A stretch of DNA of 8,312 nucleotides from an uncultured Amylibacter sp. (GCA_938001995.1 CALLAV010000137.1:1-8312); one strand, 5' to 3'. Positions 1 to 6,857 are shown, counted from the stretch's first letter. Notes: generated from the sequence alone by a model not told the origin. Numbers and translations: made by a program.

Positions 1-2
1 CG

Positions 3-1346
3 AAATACCTGTCGAGCCTGTATGCCTCGCCCGCGGGTGATCTGCACAAAATGGCAGAAGGGTTTGAAGCCGCGCTTCCTGGCCCGCTGCGTGATCACGC
101 ACGGCGCGCGCGCCAATTGGTGACTGGGGTTGTGGGTGAACAATCAACCATGTTTGAAAACCTCGGCTTTCAATATATCGGCCCCATCGACGGGCACGAC
201 ATGGATCAATTGCTGCCCGTGCTACGATCCGCACGGACACGCGCCACTGGCCCTGTGCTGATTCACTGCTGTACCGTTAAAGGCAAAGGCTACGCCCCTG
301 CCGAAACCTCGGCCGACAAATACCACGGTGTTGCCAAATTCGACGTGGCCTCTGGCCTGCAAGCCAAAAAACGGCCGAATGCACCCAGCTATACCAAAGT
401 CTTCGGCGAAGCTCTGACGAAAATGGCGAATGAGGATTCCAAAATCATCGGCATCACCGCCGCCATGCCCTCTGGCACGGGTATGGATATCTTTGAAAAG
501 GCACATCCCAAACGCATGTTCGATGTAGGCATTGCAGAACAGCACGGCGTGACATTTGCCGCTGGCATGGCCGCAGGTGGTCTCAAACCGTTCTGCGCAA
601 TCTATTCCAGCTTTCTCCAACGCGGATACGACCAGATCGTACACGATGTGGCATTACAAAACTTGCCTGTCCGCTTTGCCATCGACCGCGCTGGCCTTGT
701 GGGCGCAGACGGCCCCACACACGCAGGTGCGTTTGACGTGGGTTACCTTGCCGCGCTTCCAAACATGACCGTCATGGCCGCCTCGGACGAGGCAGAGTTG
801 GTCCACATGGTCGCCACCGCCGTGGCCCATGACGACGGCCCCATCGCGTTCCGCTATCCACGCGGCGAAGGCGAAGGCGTCACAATTCCCGAACAAGGCG
901 AAGTTCTGGAAATCGGCAAGGGCCGCATCGTGCGCGAAGGCTCTGACATTGCAGTCCTGTCGTTCGGCGCACATCTCGGTGAAACGCTAAAGGCTGCAGA
1001 ACTGCTCGAAGACCACGGCGTCACAGTGACCGTGGCTGACGCCCGCTTTGCCAAACCGCTCGACACGGATCTAATCCGCAAACTGGCAAAAACGCACAAG
1101 GCGCTGATCACTCTAGAACAGGGCGCACAAGGCGGCTTTGGCGCGATGGTGCTGCATGAATTGGCTAACACGGGTCAGCTTGATGGACGGCTAGCGGTGC
1201 GCACGATGACCCTGCCTGACCGCTTCATTGATCAAGCAGCGCCAGACGCCATGTACGCGGATGCGGGCCTAACAGCCACAGATATCGCCGCCACTGCGCT
1301 AGAGGCAGCAGGCGTAGATTTCCAAAAATCAAAGGTAGATGGCTAG
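3..1346 (+). CDS. dxs: 1-deoxy-D-xylulose-5-phosphate synthase, C-terminal part (5' end outside window)
   Basis: Dxs is a cytosolic thiamine-diphosphate enzyme. It condenses pyruvate with glyceraldehyde 3-phosphate to DXP, the entry step of the MEP isoprenoid pathway. The reading frame is open from base 3, giving 447 visible residues; the family is about 640 long, so roughly the first 190 residues lie off the left edge. The ATG at 51 is internal, because conserved sequence ([16 protein letters not shown]) precedes it. Visible family signatures are [34 protein letters not shown] (the Glu encoded at 537-539 is the expected catalytic Glu activating the cofactor), [15 protein letters not shown] (conserved His at 720-722) and RYPRGEGEG. 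The C-terminal transketolase domain is complete and ends at TAG. The gene converges on idi with only 3 bp between stops. In Rhodobacter a dxs copy lies downstream of the puf operon, so puf genes could lie to the left; that is inference. Confidence 0.96.
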   Translation, partial: KYLSSLYASPAGDLHKMAEGFEAALPGPLRDHARRARQLVTGVVGEQSTMFENLGFQYIGPIDGHDMDQLLPVLRSARTRATGPVLIHCCTVKGKGYAPAETSADKYHGVAKFDVASGLQAKKRPNAPSYTKVFGEALTKMANEDSKIIGITAAMPSGTGMDIFEKAHPKRMFDVGIAEQHGVTFAAGMAAGGLKPFCAIYSSFLQRGYDQIVHDVALQNLPVRFAIDRAGLVGADGPTHAGAFDVGYLAALPNMTVMAASDEAELVHMVATAVAHDDGPIAFRYPRGEGEGVTIPEQGEVLEIGKGRIVREGSDIAVLSFGAHLGETLKAAELLEDHGVTVTVADARFAKPLDTDLIRKLAKTHKALITLEQGAQGGFGAMVLHELANTGQLDGRLAVRTMTLPDRFIDQAAPDAMYADAGLTATDIAATALEAAGVDFQKSKVDG

Positions 1347-1349
1347 CGC

Positions 1350-1886
1350 CTATTGCGCAGGTTCCGCCGCAAAAATCATATCGCTGTGTTTGGCCAGATA
1401 AATGGCCAGCCACGGCGTAAATGCGTCTGGATTGGCCGCAACTTCGACCCGTAGATCGGCCATGTCTACCCATCGGGTCGCCATCACCTCATCTGGGTTC
1501 AGGTCCAAAGCCAGCGCTTGGGTCGTATCGCAAACAAAGACCTCGACCACCTCGTGTTCGATCAGCCCACCGCCCACGTCAGCGCGGTATTCAACCTGTC
1601 CACGATATTGCGGCATCAGACCCTTGATCCCCAGCTCCTCATCCAAGCGACGCACCGCGCACACGTCTGCCTCTTCACCCCATTCAGGGTGCGTGCAACA
1701 GGTGTTCGCCCATTGACCTGGCGTATGATATTTCGACAGCGCCCGCTGTTGGATCAACGTTTTCTTTCCCGCCATCACAAACACCGACACCGCTTTATGG
1801 CGCAGCCCCTGTTTATGGGCCGACAGCTTTTCAACAGGCTGCAACAGCCCGTCTTTCCACGTTGGGATCATGATAGGTGCGTTCAA
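1350..1886 (-). CDS. idi: isopentenyl-diphosphate delta-isomerase, type I (Nudix fold)
   Basis: Idi interconverts IPP and DMAPP, supplying both C5 units needed for geranylgeranyl diphosphate and hence for the bacteriochlorophyll tail and carotenoids. At 178 residues it matches bacterial type I enzymes. Visible features are the His pair in AHKQGLRHKAVSV (residues 23-35, metal-site His), TCCTHP (62-67, with the catalytic Cys probably Cys64 and the conserved HP after it), a Nudix-like helix in EEADVCAVRRLDEELGI (71-87) and the acidic pair in LIEHEVVEVF (Glu110/Glu112). The start is chosen as TTG at 1886. It overlaps the bchP stop (TTGA) and has GGAG 8 nt upstream. An ATG five codons later (1869-1871) would give a 173-residue protein but has no clear ribosome site. 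It is the last gene of the bchG operon; no hairpin terminator is visible before the convergent dxs end. Confidence 0.95.
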   Translation of the reverse strand: MNAPIMIPTWKDGLLQPVEKLSAHKQGLRHKAVSVFVMAGKKTLIQQRALSKYHTPGQWANTCCTHPEWGEEADVCAVRRLDEELGIKGLMPQYRGQVEYRADVGGGLIEHEVVEVFVCDTTQALALDLNPDEVMATRWVDMADLRVEVAANPDAFTPWLAIYLAKHSDMIFAAEPAQ

Positions 1887-3064
1887 GTCCGTGTCTCCGC
1901 CACCAGCCCCATCAAATGGGCAAGGTTTTTGATGCCAATCTTAATATGCGCCATAGGCCGTGCTTTGACCAAACGCTTGTTCATATACGCCTCAAAGGTC
2001 AGGCGCTGCACGTCAATATCGTGGCACAAGCTGACGAATCTCTCACGGCGTGCGTCAGAGCGATAATACGCATTTTGCATCGCGCCAAGCACTTTGAACA
2101 CGCTTTTATGCTCGCGCATAAACAGCTTTCGCGCCAGTTGTAGGTCTTTGACGCGGCCCGTTTTCAAACAAGCCTCAGCAGCTGTTGCGGCAACACGCCC
2201 ACCGACCATCGCATAATAAATGCCTTCTCCAGAAGACGGAGCAACAACGCCAGCAGCATCGCCCGCCAGCACAACATCTTTGCCGTTGTCCCAACGATCC
2301 ATCGGGCGCAATGGGATCGGCGCACCCTCACGGCGGATCGTTTCACAGTCTGCTAATCCTGATGCCACACGCAATTCTGCCGTGGCTTTCTTAAGGTCTA
2401 CCCCGTCAAGCCCCGTGCCCATGCCAACGCTGGCAGATTTACCATGCGGGAACACCCAACCGTAAAAGTCTGGCGAAATCGCCCCGTCGTAAATCACATC
2501 ACAACGCAGCGGATCATAATCTTCGCTAACAGTCTTCGGGGCTTTAATAATCTCGTGGTAGGCGATCACATATGGGATTTTGTCGCCACCCGGCACTTCG
2601 GCTTTGGCCACGTTGGAACGCGCACCATCTGCGCCAATGATTAACTTGGTGCGTAAAATGCACTCTTCCCCAGATGCCTTGTCGCGGTACACAACCGCCG
2701 TGCCATTGGCATCGCGACTGATGCGCACAAACGTACCAGTGAAACGGCTCGCACCAGCTTGAACGGCACGGTCGCGCAGAAATTCATCGAAATGTTCGCG
2801 ATCCACCATGCCGACAAAACCGTTTTCAATCGGGATATCCACACGTCGTTGTGTTGGTGAAATCATCCGCGCGGTGTTGATCCGCGCTACGATCTGGCTG
2901 TCAGGTATGTCGAAGTCCTCGATCAAGCGGGGCGGTATCGCACCGCCGCAGGGTTTGATCCGACCATCCCGATCAATCATCGCAACCGACTTGCCCGAGT
3001 TCGCCAAATCCGTCGCCGCTGTCGCTCCAGACGGGCCACCACCAATAACCACTACATCGTACAT
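1883..3064 (-). CDS. bchP: geranylgeranyl reductase (bacteriochlorophyll geranylgeranyl reductase)
   Basis: BchP is a flavoprotein that reduces three double bonds of the geranylgeranyl tail to phytyl, the last steps of bacteriochlorophyll a synthesis, working next to BchG at the membrane. The 393-residue length fits Rhodobacter BchP (about 390). Visible motifs are the N-terminal dinucleotide-binding GGGPSG (8-13) with a following acidic AMIDRDG, the family-typical KPCGGAIP, DREHFDEFLRDRA, the second FAD motif IIGADGARS, and the C-terminal LAGDAAGVVAPSSGEGIYYAM, which is conserved in geranylgeranyl reductases. The start ATG has GGGAG 6 nt upstream and lies 1 bp after the stop of the upstream transporter gene. 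Its TGA overlaps the idi start. Neighbours bchG and idi make a chlorophyll assignment more likely than an archaeal-type lipid reductase. Confidence 0.96.
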   Translation of the reverse strand: MYDVVVIGGGPSGATAATDLANSGKSVAMIDRDGRIKPCGGAIPPRLIEDFDIPDSQIVARINTARMISPTQRRVDIPIENGFVGMVDREHFDEFLRDRAVQAGASRFTGTFVRISRDANGTAVVYRDKASGEECILRTKLIIGADGARSNVAKAEVPGGDKIPYVIAYHEIIKAPKTVSEDYDPLRCDVIYDGAISPDFYGWVFPHGKSASVGMGTGLDGVDLKKATAELRVASGLADCETIRREGAPIPLRPMDRWDNGKDVVLAGDAAGVVAPSSGEGIYYAMVGGRVAATAAEACLKTGRVKDLQLARKLFMREHKSVFKVLGAMQNAYYRSDARRERFVSLCHDIDVQRLTFEAYMNKRLVKARPMAHIKIGIKNLAHLMGLVAETRT

Positions 3065-3065
3065 G

Positions 3066-4352
3066 TTATTCTCCCGCTACAAAGGATGCATCTACATGCA
3101 CCCTTTCGTTTTTCATCACATGCAGCGCCATAAAGGCTGCTGCCAAAAACAATCCTGCTTCGCCTAGGAACACCGCGCCAAACGCTGGGCCATCGGCCAT
3201 AGACACCCGCATCACATCCACCGCGGCTGCCCCGAACAATCCGCCAAAGCCCGCGGCAATTGCTTGCGCCGCACCCCATAGCCCCATGCGCGTGCCTTCG
3301 CGTTTGCCACGCCCCTCAGATGCCAGCGCCATCATCGAACCAATGGCCGCCACCGCGAACATGCCGTTAAAGAAACCAAGTCCAATCACCAGCGGAACCA
3401 ACGGCACGGCCAACGAACCCACACCAGCCATCGCAATCGCGACAAGCGCGAGCGCGGACCCGATACAGCCGCCAATCACCCAATGCCGCAGCGCTCCGAT
3501 TTTCAGCCCAGTCGCTGCAATCCCAACGGTTAGCATCCCAACAAACACACCCCCGTTTTGCGCTCCACTTAGCTTGGTGGATTCACCTGGGGTAAAGTCA
3601 AAGACCAGCCCCGCAAACGGCTCTAGAATCAGTTCTTGCATGAAATAGGCGTTCATCGAAAGGAACACGAACAACGTGAAATTCCGCGCTTTACGCTCGG
3701 CCCAAATTTCGCGCAAACCTTCCATAAAGGGTGTTGGATCAGGTTCGCGTTCTGCTGTGACTTTGCGTTCAATACCCCAAACAGCCAGCACGGTCAGAAC
3801 CAGCGCCCCAGACACAACAACCAACACCACGGTCATTAGGCGCAGTGGTGAATAGGGGTCCAGAAAACTGCCTGCTACACCTGCTGTCATGGCAATGCCA
3901 AAGATCATCATCAGCCAAGTAATCGTAGCCGCCGCCGCCCGCCGTGCCGGAGCAGTTGCCGTTGCCAAAAGCGCCAACAGCGACGTACCCGACGCGCCAA
4001 CACCAATACCGATCATGGCATAGGCCAGCACAGACAACAGCAGCGCACCCATGTACTGGGTTTTAAAAAGTGTCACACCCAATGCGGCCAACAGCCCGCC
4101 AAGCGCTAGCACTGCCATGCCACCAATAATCCACCGTGTGCGATGCCCGCCGGTGTCAGACGTGAACCCCCACTTGGGCCGTGACATCTGAATGCCGTAA
4201 TGCAGACCCACCAACGCGCCCGGCAAAATCGCAGGCAGGGCAAATTCGACGACCATCAGACGATTCAACGTCGATGTAGTCAGCACGACAATCGCGCCCA
4301 GTGCCATTTGCACCAGACCCAGCCGCGCAATCTGTACCCAGCTAAGCGTCAT
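3066..4352 (-). CDS. PucC/LhaA-family (BCH2) MFS transporter, ORF428 homologue
   Basis: This very hydrophobic protein of 428 residues has many predicted membrane segments, as in the roughly 12-helix PucC family (major facilitator superfamily). Members are needed for light-harvesting complex assembly and have been proposed to move or deliver bacteriochlorophyll; the transported substrate is not firmly established. In Rhodobacter the equivalent gene, between bchG and bchP, is known as ORF428, the same length as here. Supporting sequence includes the N-terminal VQIARLGLVQMALG, the loop LHYGIQMSRPKWGFTSD, the central cytoplasmic stretch at about 195-235 with ERKVTAEREPDPTPF and LREIWAERKARNF, and ELILEPFAGLVFDFTPGEST. 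The start ATG overlaps the bchG TGA by 4 bp (ATGA), implying translational coupling. PucC and LhaA themselves are paralogues; the operon position favours the ORF428 branch. Confidence 0.9.
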   Translation of the reverse strand: MTLSWVQIARLGLVQMALGAIVVLTTSTLNRLMVVEFALPAILPGALVGLHYGIQMSRPKWGFTSDTGGHRTRWIIGGMAVLALGGLLAALGVTLFKTQYMGALLLSVLAYAMIGIGVGASGTSLLALLATATAPARRAAAATITWLMMIFGIAMTAGVAGSFLDPYSPLRLMTVVLVVVSGALVLTVLAVWGIERKVTAEREPDPTPFMEGLREIWAERKARNFTLFVFLSMNAYFMQELILEPFAGLVFDFTPGESTKLSGAQNGGVFVGMLTVGIAATGLKIGALRHWVIGGCIGSALALVAIAMAGVGSLAVPLVPLVIGLGFFNGMFAVAAIGSMMALASEGRGKREGTRMGLWGAAQAIAAGFGGLFGAAAVDVMRVSMADGPAFGAVFLGEAGLFLAAAFMALHVMKNERVHVDASFVAGE

Positions 4353-5248
4353 GAAATACCCCGCAATGCGAAGGCCGTAATCATCATTCCTGTGATGTAA
4401 AGGACGACGCCCGTCCCGTTATACCAAGGCGCCTTTGCCTTTGGGTCGCGCAACATCACTCGCATGGCCAAGGCCTGCGCAATCAGTACCGCAGTAATGG
4501 CAGCCGCATGCAACGGTTTGCCCCAGGAAAACAGCAAACCGACGACAATCACTTGCGGTACGGCCATAATCCAACAAGCAACCTTGGCCGCCTTTTCAGG
4601 ACCAAGCGTCACAGGGAGGGAATTCACCCCCATTTGACGATCGCCTTCTAACGCTTTGAAATCATTCAGCGTCATGATTCCATGCGCGCCAATGCCATAG
4701 AGCAGCGCAATCACAACTGTTTGCCAGCTTGGCGCGCCCGAGGCCATTACAGCCGCCCCAGTAAACCAAGGCAGGCTTTCATAACTTAATCCAACCAGAC
4801 CCGGACCCCACCAGCCAGACCGCTTCATGCGAATAGGTTCCGCGCTATAGGCCCATGCGGCCAGCACGCCGACGATGGTTGCACCAAAGCCCCAAGGGCC
4901 AAGTTGATAGCCAACCACCAAAGACAGAACCGACATCGCCAAAGCAATCCATAAACCCCAGCGGCCTGGAATACGGCCCGATGGAATCGGGCGGTCAGGT
5001 TCGTTGATGGCGTCCACATGGCGGTCACACCAATCATTGGCGGCTTGGCTCATGCCACAGACAATAGGACCTGCCAAAAGAACACCCAGAATCACGAACA
5101 AAAGCTGATCCAAAATCGGCGCGCCCATCGACACGACACCACACAAATACGCCCACATCGGCGGAAACCATGTGATCGGCTTGATCAAACGCAACATTGC
5201 CGCTGGTTCGGGCAATGTACGTTGAGGAATCGTGGCTGTAGCAGTCAT
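4349..5248 (-). CDS. bchG: bacteriochlorophyll synthase (UbiA-type prenyltransferase)
   Basis: BchG is an integral membrane enzyme that esterifies bacteriochlorophyllide a with geranylgeranyl diphosphate. The 299-residue length fits the family (about 300). Visible are the conserved LIKPITWFPPMWA (21-33), the first Asp-rich prenyl-diphosphate motif NDWCDRHVDAINEPDRPIP (71-89), YSAEPIRMKRSGWWG (134-148) and the second motif NDFKALEGDRQMG (195-207), separated by hydrophobic helices. The N-terminal PEPAAMLRLIKP resembles Rhodobacter BchG, which supports the ATG at 5246-5248 over the internal Met18. This start has no well-placed ribosome site: the only AGG lies 13 nt upstream, and the codon sits at the base of a 10-bp inverted repeat. 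It is the first gene of a four-gene operon and has two PpsR-type sites directly upstream. Confidence 0.96.
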   Translation of the reverse strand: MTATATIPQRTLPEPAAMLRLIKPITWFPPMWAYLCGVVSMGAPILDQLLFVILGVLLAGPIVCGMSQAANDWCDRHVDAINEPDRPIPSGRIPGRWGLWIALAMSVLSLVVGYQLGPWGFGATIVGVLAAWAYSAEPIRMKRSGWWGPGLVGLSYESLPWFTGAAVMASGAPSWQTVVIALLYGIGAHGIMTLNDFKALEGDRQMGVNSLPVTLGPEKAAKVACWIMAVPQVIVVGLLFSWGKPLHAAAITAVLIAQALAMRVMLRDPKAKAPWYNGTGVVLYITGMMITAFALRGIS

Positions 5249-5273
5249 AGTGTCATGTTAGCCTGACACTATG
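5246..5273 (-). repeat. 28-bp inverted repeat enclosing the bchG start codon
   Basis: The arms CATAGTGTCA (5246-5255) and TGACACTATG (5264-5273) are perfect reverse complements over 10 bp, with an 8-bp spacer. The CAT at 5246-5248 is the bchG start codon read on the minus strand. The core of the repeat is the PpsR-type site at 5251-5268. In the bchG mRNA the same bases could fold into a 10-bp stem holding the start codon in its 3' arm and the only AGG in the loop. Folding and any effect on translation are inference. Confidence 0.8.
5251..5268. promoter_or_regulatory. PpsR/CrtJ-type operator, bchG-proximal site
   Basis: TGTCATGTTAGCCTGACA matches the extended consensus TGTC-N10-GACA recognised by the redox/light repressor PpsR (CrtJ). 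It lies 2 bp upstream of the bchG start codon. A second site lies 17 bp further out. PpsR typically binds paired sites at bch, crt and puc promoters, so the bchG-orf428-bchP-idi operon is probably repressed by PpsR under oxygen or light. Binding is inferred from sequence only. Confidence 0.8.
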
Positions 5274-5285
5274 TTCTGCGGCAAG

Positions 5286-5303
5286 TGTAATGTTTTATTT
5301 ACA
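5286..5303. promoter_or_regulatory. PpsR/CrtJ-type operator, distal site
   Basis: TGTAATGTTTTATTTACA is a perfect TGT-N12-ACA match in an AT-rich stretch. Its centre lies 35 bp from that of the first site, about 3.3 helical turns, so two dimers or tetramers could contact each other. It overlaps the -10 element of the best promoter candidate for bchG, a position suited to repression. It could also influence the divergent cytochrome gene, whose start is 124 bp away. Confidence 0.75.
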
Positions 5304-5326
5304 ATTGAGACACAGATAGCAGTTAA
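5298..5326 (-). promoter_or_regulatory. candidate sigma70-type promoter of the bchG operon
   Basis: Read on the minus strand, TTAACT (5326-5321) is followed after exactly 17 bp by TGTAAA (5303-5298). Each hexamer agrees at four of six positions with the TTGACA and TATAAT consensus. Transcription would start near 5291, giving a leader of roughly 40 nt that contains the whole inverted repeat before bchG. The -10 lies within the distal PpsR-type site. The match is modest and untested. Confidence 0.4.
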
Positions 5327-5427
5327 TGTGCTCATAATACTGCTTAAATGATGGAATTTCCGTCAAAGGGCTTTACGTTGCGCTTTCAGACACTAACTTT
5401 CCTCTACGCACTTAGGGAGCAATACCA

Positions 5428-5916
5428 ATGAAATTTACTAAGTTGGCCGCAATCGGCTTCACTCTTATGGCAGCACCAGCATTTGCTGACGGGCACGCCA
5501 CAGGCAATGCGGAAGACGGCGAGAAAGTCTTCAAGAAATGCAAAGCCTGCCACTCCATCATCGACGCCGAAGGCGAAGTGATCGTGAAGGGCGGTAAAAA
5601 CGGACCGAACCTGTATGGCGTGTACACCCGCGTTGCAGGGACACAAGCAGACTTCACCAAATATGGCGACTCGTTGATTGAAACGGGCACCAATGGTTTG
5701 GAATGGAACGAAGCTGACTTTGTAAACTACGTTGCTGATCCGCGGAAATTCCTGCGCACGTATCTGGATGACAAAAAAGCCAAGTCTAAAATGTCGTTCA
5801 AGCTTAAGGGCGAGCAAGACGCCAAAGACGTTTGGGCGTATATCGTGGCAAATGGCCCAGTGGTTGAAGCCGAAGCAGAAGCAGAAACGACTGAAGAGAC
5901 AACAGCGACAGATTAA
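5428..5916 (+). CDS. cycA: cytochrome c2 (periplasmic class I c-type cytochrome)
   Basis: This small soluble monoheme cytochrome probably carries electrons from the bc1 complex to the photosynthetic reaction centre, and possibly to oxidases, in the periplasm. The 162-residue precursor begins with MKFTKLAAIGFTLMAAPAFA, a typical signal peptide with cleavage probably after AFA (residue 20). The heme site is CKACH (38-42) and the sixth ligand is probably Met122 in KSKMSFKLK. The sequence around CHSI, VKGGKNGPNLYGV, FLRTYLDDKKAKSKMSF and the insertions between them closely resemble Rhodobacter capsulatus cytochrome c2. A clear ribosome site AGGGAG (5414-5419) stands 8 nt before ATG. No convincing sigma70 promoter was found for it; TTTACG (5372-5377) with TAACTT (5394-5399) is weak. 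Unusual is an acidic Glu/Ala/Thr tail from about residue 145. A c551/c552-type name would be an alternative label for the same family. Confidence 0.9.
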   Translation: MKFTKLAAIGFTLMAAPAFADGHATGNAEDGEKVFKKCKACHSIIDAEGEVIVKGGKNGPNLYGVYTRVAGTQADFTKYGDSLIETGTNGLEWNEADFVNYVADPRKFLRTYLDDKKAKSKMSFKLKGEQDAKDVWAYIVANGPVVEAEAEAETTEETTATD

Positions 5917-5935
5917 TTTCTGCACTGTAACCTTT

Positions 5936-5968
5936 AAAAAATGGCGTGCAGCATTGCGCGCCATTTTT
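5936..5968. terminator. bidirectional intrinsic terminator between cycA and the B12-binding gene
   Basis: The arms AAAAATGGCGTGC (5937-5949) and GCGCGCCATTTTT (5956-5968) pair over 13 bp with one G-T wobble, around a 6-nt loop. There is a T run at the end of the stem on the plus strand and an A run (5936-5941) that becomes a T run on the minus strand. It lies 19 bp past the cycA stop and 22 bp past the stop of the leftward gene, so it can end both converging transcripts. Confidence 0.85.
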
Positions 5969-5990
5969 CGTTTGTGACGCTGGAATGCCC

Positions 5991-6824
5991 TTAGTTGCTC
6001 AAGCCAGAAAGCCGTTCCCACAGCGCTTCTAATTCAGCTTCTGCGCCATCGAAATCCACGGCCATCCCATCCGGCGCCATCAGACGAACCACGTCAGATG
6101 AAACAGCAGCGATGTTGCCGCTGACCAAAATCAAACACTCTGGCCTTGCAACGCGAAGTGCGACGATTAACTTGGCCAAAGGTGCAATAGCATGTTCACC
6201 CGCAGCAGATAGACCGATCAAGACACAGGCTGAGTCTCCAATTTCGGAAATTAGTTCGTCGTGGGTCTTGCCGATCTTAAGATCAATTTCCCAACCTGAC
6301 TTGCGAAACAGATCGCTCGCCATGCGAATACCCAGTGTATGGGTTTCACCTGGAACGGATGCAAAAACAGCCCGCTTTTTGACATTTCTAATGGACGACA
6401 CAAACAGCGGATTCAGGCCGCGCATGATTCCGTAAATCCGGCCCGTACCGATGGTGACTTGAAACAACGAAACCTCGTCATTTTCCCACCACTCGCCCAG
6501 CTTATGCGCAGCCCCACCCAGATAGGTCAGATAGATTGCATCCAAGGAAGCGCCCTGATCTCGAAGTTCGGAAATATAGCGTGCACCAGCGTTCACATCA
6601 CCTGAAATCAACAGATGGCTGAGGTTCTCGATCTCTTCGTCTTGGATGGCTATATCAGGCGCCACACGCGTTTGGCCCTGCTCCGTCAAACGGTGCAAGA
6701 CTTCACGCGCAAGGAGCTCAAGTGTGTTCTCAGGCAGCTTACGCTCGAGCACTTGAATATCCATCAACGTTTTACGATAGACGGAGCGTTGGAACGCTCC
6801 ATCTTCACGACGATTATCAGTCAT
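5991..6824 (-). CDS. PpaA/AerR-like cobalamin (B12)-binding regulatory protein
   Basis: This 277-residue cytosolic protein has a Rossmann-like B12-binding domain in its C-terminal half (about 150-270) after a helical region. The segment PGETHTLGIRMASDLFRKSG has ExHxxG (160-165), a variant of the B12 lower-ligand motif DxHxxG, with His162 the expected cobalt ligand. The later VLIGLSAAGEHAIA (201-214) and LILVSGNIAA (231-240) fit the SxL and GG-type parts of such domains. The preceding helical segment contains LGEWWENDEVSLFQVTIG (109-126), as in B12-dependent photoreceptor regulators. PpaA/AerR proteins modulate the repressor PpsR/CrtJ in response to light, redox state or B12. Its place next to bch genes and cycA supports that role, but ppsR itself is not here, so it may be a paralogue; no symbol is given. 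GAGG stands 9 nt before the chosen ATG. FGE lies 106 bp upstream on the same strand, with no visible terminator between them. Confidence 0.8.
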   Translation of the reverse strand: MTDNRREDGAFQRSVYRKTLMDIQVLERKLPENTLELLAREVLHRLTEQGQTRVAPDIAIQDEEIENLSHLLISGDVNAGARYISELRDQGASLDAIYLTYLGGAAHKLGEWWENDEVSLFQVTIGTGRIYGIMRGLNPLFVSSIRNVKKRAVFASVPGETHTLGIRMASDLFRKSGWEIDLKIGKTHDELISEIGDSACVLIGLSAAGEHAIAPLAKLIVALRVARPECLILVSGNIAAVSSDVVRLMAPDGMAVDFDGAEAELEALWERLSGLSN

Positions 6825-6857
6825 GTCCCTTGACCTCGTCCATGTTGGCTAATCCCA

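Noticed and set aside
51..53. ATG at 51 as the start of dxs.
   Set aside because: Conserved Dxs sequence continues upstream to the window edge, and the thiamine-diphosphate-binding N-terminal domain would be missing; the gene is cut by the window, not truncated.
222..644. A leftward open frame of 140 codons within dxs.
   Set aside because: It is antisense to conserved Dxs motifs and has no ribosome site or known domain.
1518..2066. A rightward open frame of 182 codons opposite idi and the end of bchP.
   Set aside because: It is rich in Arg, His and Pro without any recognisable fold, and it is fully antisense to two well-supported genes; it is a shadow of their codon use.
3064..3081. A third TGT-N12-ACA match at the bchP start.
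   Set aside because: It has only 3-bp arms (no TGTC/GACA extension), lies inside the operon across the end of orf428, and about two such matches are expected by chance in this length.
3066..4352. Naming the transporter pucC or lhaA.
   Set aside because: Those paralogues sit in the puc and puh operons; the position between bchG and bchP and the 428-residue length fit ORF428 instead.
5304..5427. A cycA promoter with CATAAT (5333-5338) as the -10.
   Set aside because: No acceptable -35 stands 16-18 bp upstream, so only a weak alternative further on is mentioned under cycA.
5404..6021. A leftward open frame of 205 codons opposite cycA and its terminator.
   Set aside because: It runs through the terminator hairpin and reads antisense to a clear cytochrome gene with a signal peptide and heme motif; its Cys/Phe-rich product resembles no family.
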